Shown here: positions 5,819 through 8,817 of the stretch, piece after piece
Layout of the letters: every line of letters begins with the position of its first letter
Numbering within the stretch: position 1 is the first letter of the stretch
Assembly (NCBI GenBank): GCA_002440045.1
Contig: DJRI01000122.1
Coordinates: forward strand, 1-8,817
Direction of reading: 5' to 3'
Length of the DNA stretch: 8,817 nucleotides
From: Ruminococcaceae bacterium UBA6364
GTDB taxonomy: Bacteria > Bacillota > Clostridia > Oscillospirales > Acutalibacteraceae
Translations under genes and position numbers: made by a program
The notes under the pieces: model-generated
What the model saw: the letters and a program-made list of their open reading frames with translations, nothing else
Told to the model about the DNA's origin: nothing
Databases searched by the model: none

Positions 5819-7942
5819 TTAAAAAACAACTTCTATTTCTTTCGGAATGTCATAAACAGGCTCTTTTTCGCGCTCAAGCTTGATTTTTATTTCGCCGAAC
5901 GGCGTCGGAATACAAACGTCTGCAAACTCAAGCCCCAAAAGCGACGGCGAAAGGCGGATTTTTTTAAAGCCGGGTTCAAGAATTTCAAGCCCCGAAAGAG
6001 CCTTCGGAACAGAATAAAGCGGCGAGCCGCCCCACGCGTGGCTGTGGTCAAAAGAATATGTCGGCTCGGGCGCAATAAACCCTTCGACAAGCCCTTTTTT
6101 GCATTTTTTTACAGGCTCTTTCCAACGCTCCGAGAGTTTTAACGTGTATTCGTCGCGCAGACCGTTTTTAAAAATCGCTTCAAACAGAAAATGCGCGAAA
6201 TACGGCTGAAAATCGCCGAGAGAGTCGTTTTCAAAAGCTTCTTTTATAAGATGCCTTGCAGTGCTCTCACTGCATATTCCGAAGCACGCCGCGAGTATGT
6301 TCGCGTGCTTGCGGTAATAACGCAAAGCCGTGTTTTGAGGCATATAATACGCCAAAAGCTTTTTGTCGGTCGGCGTGTTAAGCCCCTCAAAATAAAGCTC
6401 TTTTTCGCTGTCATAAAGAAGCGTGTTAACGGCTTTTTTAATGCTTTCGGAAAGGCTCTTAACGTCGGCTGCCAAAGCGCTTTCGTGCAGCTCGCCGAAA
6501 ATTTTCTCAGCCGTTTTAAGCATTGCAAAAAAGTAAATGTTAAGGCACGTTTGCCCAAGCGCCTTCGGCGGGTGATGAAGCGAGATGCCGTCTGTGTATA
6601 TCCAATCAATAAACATATAGTCGGGCGGCGTTTCAATAAGTCCGTTATCGCCGAGATACGTTTTAAACCGCTCAATAAGCATAACAAGCGCGTCAAGCGT
6701 GTTTTCTAAAAGCGATTTGTCGCCCGTTAGCATATACACATCATAAAGCATAAGCACCCAAATAAGGCTGTAGGTTGTGTGGAACATTCTGCCGCCGTGA
6801 TAACGGAGAAGCTCTGCCGTTCTTAAAATATCGGCTTTTGCAAGGCTCATATCGCCGAAAGAAAACGCCGTCATAAGGCTTTCTATGTAATAGTCGCCCG
6901 TGCAGGCAAGCGGCTCGCAGTGGCGCGGCGAATCAAGGTGAATAAGCTGGCGGCACTGCTTTAAAGTGTGGGCGCATACGTCTAAAACGTCGTTAAGCTC
7001 GCTGTCGGAAAGGCGCGTTTTGCTCTCGTTAAAAACGGGGTAAAACGTGTTTATAATTCCGACATCGACCGTGCAAGGCTCATTACCGAGATTTTCAGCC
7101 TCTATAAAAAGTCCGCCGATGCTGTGAAGCTCAATTCCGCGGTAGCTTGAAAATCCTTTAAGAATGACCGTTTCTTTTGTGCCTTCTTCGTCTGTTTCAA
7201 AGCATCTTACAGAAAGCTTTACGGGGGAGTGGGAGCCGTTTTTAAACGATAAAAACGCCGCATAGATTTTATTAAACTCAAACACAAAGGATTTCTTTTC
7301 AAACGGTGCAAGAAAAAGCTTGCCGCCGTTTTCGGGAGCCAAAAAGACTTCGGTGCGCGCTTCCAAAGGCAGTGTTTTGCAGTGCCAAATGTTTTGAATT
7401 TCTGCGGCGGGAGAAAACTCGTCCGCACTCTTTAGCCCGTCATAATAATACGGCCTTTCATATGCGCCGTTTCTTCGGACGCACCACGTTTTGTCGGTGG
7501 AAATATATGTTTTTGAGCCGTCCGAAAAAACAACCTCGCCGCTTAGCATAAACCCGCCGTGACCCGAAGAATATTCGCATATTTTCACGGGCATAAGCTT
7601 AACTGTCGCAAAGAACGCCGCGGTTTTGCCGCCTATATCGGCAGAAAGCGTCGAAGCGTAGTGCGACGGGCGCGCTTCGTCGTTAAAAAGAAAATCGCCG
7701 CCCACAGGGATAGGGCCTGTTATTGCGGCTTTGCCGTTTATATAAAGGCAAAATTCAGTGTCGCCGCTTACAAAGAGATTAATTTTATCAACCTCTTTTT
7801 CAAATTTGTATTCTTTAAAAAATTCTGCGACGGCATAGTTTCCGCACTCTTCTTTTTTGTCGCTGAATCCGCTGTAAACCGTGTTTCTGTAGTCTTTGTA
7901 ACGCGCTTCGTCAAGCCAAATCCATTTTTCGCAAAACTCCAT
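5819..7942 (-). CDS. Cytoplasmic GH78-type glycosidase (alpha-L-rhamnosidase-like)
   Basis: This is a 707-residue enzyme without signal peptide, so it should act in the cytoplasm on imported glycosides or oligosaccharides. It begins 'EKWIWLDEARYKDYRN', an N-terminal beta-sandwich as in rhamnosidases (about 1-300). An (alpha/alpha)6 barrel follows (about 305-640) and a closing beta domain (about 640-707). The barrel has 'LDSPRHCEPLACTGD' (336-350), matching the GH78 pattern D-x-P-x4-E-x6-G-D with Glu343 and Asp350 in the acid-residue positions. It also has 'DHSHAWGGSPLY' (632-643) and 'LEPGFKKIRLSP' (655-666), both typical of the family's end. Glu626 is one candidate for the second catalytic carboxylate. 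The canonical Cys/Arg/Trp of the 'DCP...GWTGD' form are Ser/Cys/Cys here, so substrate could differ from plain rhamnosides. AGGGAG (7955-7950) is 7 nt before the ATG. It is the first gene of the unit with the two-component system. Confidence 0.78.
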   Translation of the reverse strand: MEFCEKWIWLDEARYKDYRNTVYSGFSDKKEECGNYAVAEFFKEYKFEKEVDKINLFVSGDTEFCLYINGKAAITGPIPVGGDFLFNDEARPSHYASTLSADIGGKTAAFFATVKLMPVKICEYSSGHGGFMLSGEVVFSDGSKTYISTDKTWCVRRNGAYERPYYYDGLKSADEFSPAAEIQNIWHCKTLPLEARTEVFLAPENGGKLFLAPFEKKSFVFEFNKIYAAFLSFKNGSHSPVKLSVRCFETDEEGTKETVILKGFSSYRGIELHSIGGLFIEAENLGNEPCTVDVGIINTFYPVFNESKTRLSDSELNDVLDVCAHTLKQCRQLIHLDSPRHCEPLACTGDYYIESLMTAFSFGDMSLAKADILRTAELLRYHGGRMFHTTYSLIWVLMLYDVYMLTGDKSLLENTLDALVMLIERFKTYLGDNGLIETPPDYMFIDWIYTDGISLHHPPKALGQTCLNIYFFAMLKTAEKIFGELHESALAADVKSLSESIKKAVNTLLYDSEKELYFEGLNTPTDKKLLAYYMPQNTALRYYRKHANILAACFGICSESTARHLIKEAFENDSLGDFQPYFAHFLFEAIFKNGLRDEYTLKLSERWKEPVKKCKKGLVEGFIAPEPTYSFDHSHAWGGSPLYSVPKALSGLEILEPGFKKIRLSPSLLGLEFADVCIPTPFGEIKIKLEREKEPVYDIPKEIEVVF

Positions 7943-7971
7943 ACCGTTTCTCCCTGTGTTTTGATGATTTT

Positions 7972-7992
7972 TATAATATTACCGATATTATA
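7972..7992. repeat. Inverted repeat over the -10/start region, operator candidate
   Basis: TATAATAT (7972-7979) and ATATTATA (7985-7992) are perfect 8-base arms around a five-base centre TACCG. The repeat covers the -10 box and the predicted start point of the - strand promoter. That is a position from which a bound repressor would block transcription. The AT-only arms could arise by chance in such DNA. Confidence 0.5.
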
Positions 7993-8015
7993 TAAAATTA
8001 GTATTGTAAAATCAA
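7987..8015 (-). promoter_or_regulatory. SigA-type promoter of the glycosidase/two-component operon
   Basis: Reading the - strand, TTGATT (8015-8010), a 17 nt spacer and TATAAT (7992-7987) form a good promoter. Transcription would start near 7980, about 38 nt before the glycosidase start. The surrounding DNA is very AT-rich, which makes chance -10 matches more likely, but box spacing and position are right. Confidence 0.7.
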
Positions 8016-8022
8016 TATAAAA

Positions 8023-8051
8023 GCGGCTGTAAAAATTGTTTTTACAACCGC
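8023..8051 (-). terminator. Intrinsic terminator of the deacetylase gene
   Basis: Arms 8023-8035 and 8039-8051 form a 13-pair stem with one G-U pair and a three-base loop. On the - strand it starts 6 nt after the deacetylase stop and is followed by TTTTATATTG. It separates that gene from the glycosidase promoter immediately downstream. Confidence 0.85.
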
Positions 8052-8057
8052 CGGTAT

Positions 8058-8817
8058 TTATATTATTTTGCCTTTTCTGATGTCAACAAGGTCGCGATAG
8101 CTTATAAGCTCAACGCCGCTGTCTTTAAACGCCTTGTGAACCTCGGGGTCTTTCATAACAAGGTATTCCCAATAGCGCCTTTGCCATCTTCCCGTAATTG
8201 CTTTCATTTCGTCGGTGTCAAGCGCGGGGTGGACGTATGTTTCGCAAATTCCCTCGGGAATATTTGTGAGATAGTTAATAAAATTCGCCTTAAAGCCTTC
8301 GTATGTATCGGCGTCTTTTATCTGCTCGGGGAAGATAAGGTAATCGGGCATGGGTACTTTGTTTATCTTCCCGAAAAATCCCGAAAAACGGCAAGCCGCT
8401 TTAAAAAGCCACATCGGGGTGCCGTCGGGGCACTGAGAGGGCAGGGGCTTTGAGAACATTCTGAACGGATAGCCCTTTTTGCCGCAAAGCGCAAGCGTTT
8501 TGGGGAGCATTTTAAGCTTTCCGTTAAGACCGTACAAAGCACCCATGTGCGAGTCAACGTGCGAGGGCTTCATACCCTTTTTTTCGCAATATTCAATCTG
8601 CGCAAGGCTTTCTTTAACAGCTTCGTCATAGTCGCAGTGGGCTTCAAAATCTTCGCTTTCGGGCCACATTCTTCCCTCGGGGGTCATAAGGCTTTTGCCG
8701 TTTGTCAAGGGCTTCCAGGGGAAGCGCTCTTTCCATTCGTTTGTGTGCGTAAGATGAACGCCTATAGCATATTGCGGATGCGCCTTTGCAAACTCAATTG
8801 CGGCGTCTGCGGCGGGG
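8058..8817 (-). CDS. ChbG/YdjC-like carbohydrate deacetylase, C-terminal part (5' end outside window)
   Basis: The frame stays open to the right edge, giving 252 visible residues. The start and the first metal-binding acidic residues lie outside. A TTG at 8708 is internal, because clear family sequence precedes it: 'YAIGVHLTHTNEW' at visible residues 16-28 corresponds to the G-x-H-L-x-L-T strand. Next comes 'SHVDSHMGALY' (85-95), matching the family's H-x-D-S-H, with His86 and His90 as likely metal or catalytic ligands. 'CETYVHPALD' (191-200) matches the late H-P motif (His196). The family removes acetyl groups from N-acetylated oligosaccharides such as chitooligosaccharides, using a divalent metal. 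The substrate here is not determined. It ends in its own terminator and so is likely a separate unit from the glycosidase genes, although the shared carbohydrate theme is suggestive. Confidence 0.82.
   Translation of the reverse strand, partial: PAADAAIEFAKAHPQYAIGVHLTHTNEWKERFPWKPLTNGKSLMTPEGRMWPESEDFEAHCDYDEAVKESLAQIEYCEKKGMKPSHVDSHMGALYGLNGKLKMLPKTLALCGKKGYPFRMFSKPLPSQCPDGTPMWLFKAACRFSGFFGKINKVPMPDYLIFPEQIKDADTYEGFKANFINYLTNIPEGICETYVHPALDTDEMKAITGRWQRRYWEYLVMKDPEVHKAFKDSGVELISYRDLVDIRKGKII

Noticed and set aside
7559..8020. Open frame on the + strand over the glycosidase 5' end and intergenic region
   Set aside because: It runs antisense to the glycosidase start and through its promoter, with a Lys/Arg/Phe/Val-rich sequence matching no family I recognise.

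Overview
The window looks like a chromosomal segment of an anaerobic Firmicute, most likely a gut-type Clostridia relative (Oscillospiraceae/Ruminococcaceae-like). This is an inference from strong GGAGG-type ribosome binding sites, consensus SigA promoters, intrinsic terminators, a lysine riboswitch and the gene families present. I see no tRNA, rRNA, CRISPR array, insertion sequence or integrase.

Left part, + strand (1-827): the 3' portion of a DUF4364-like gene runs in from the left edge. It is followed 21 nt later by a small membrane-anchored protein with one divergent InlB/Flg_new-like beta domain and a Lys/Ser/Thr-rich tail.

Centre, + strand (about 921-3871): a perfect consensus promoter (TTGACA, 17 nt, TATAAT) drives a long leader that folds as a lysine riboswitch (L box). 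P1-P5 can be drawn, including a six-base P2-P3 loop-loop kiss. The leader ends in an intrinsic terminator with a plausible competing antiterminator and a second terminator-like hairpin. Downstream lies a three-gene polar amino acid ABC transporter: lipoprotein substrate-binding protein, permease and ATPase. The riboswitch makes lysine the probable substrate. The binding protein appears to be circularly permuted. Its second lobe and the returning C-terminal segment come first, and the segment that normally starts the mature protein comes last. This is the most unusual thing in the window. A bidirectional terminator closes the operon.

Right part, - strand (7942 down to 3885): a promoter with an overlapping inverted repeat precedes a cytoplasmic GH78-type (alpha-L-rhamnosidase-like) glycosidase. 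After 12 nt comes an OmpR-type response regulator, and its stop codon overlaps the start of a membrane histidine kinase (ATGA). The three genes look like one transcription unit, suggesting that glycoside use and signalling are linked.

Right edge, - strand (8817-8058): the C-terminal part of a ChbG/YdjC-like carbohydrate deacetylase, followed by its own terminator, so it is probably transcribed separately from the glycosidase operon.
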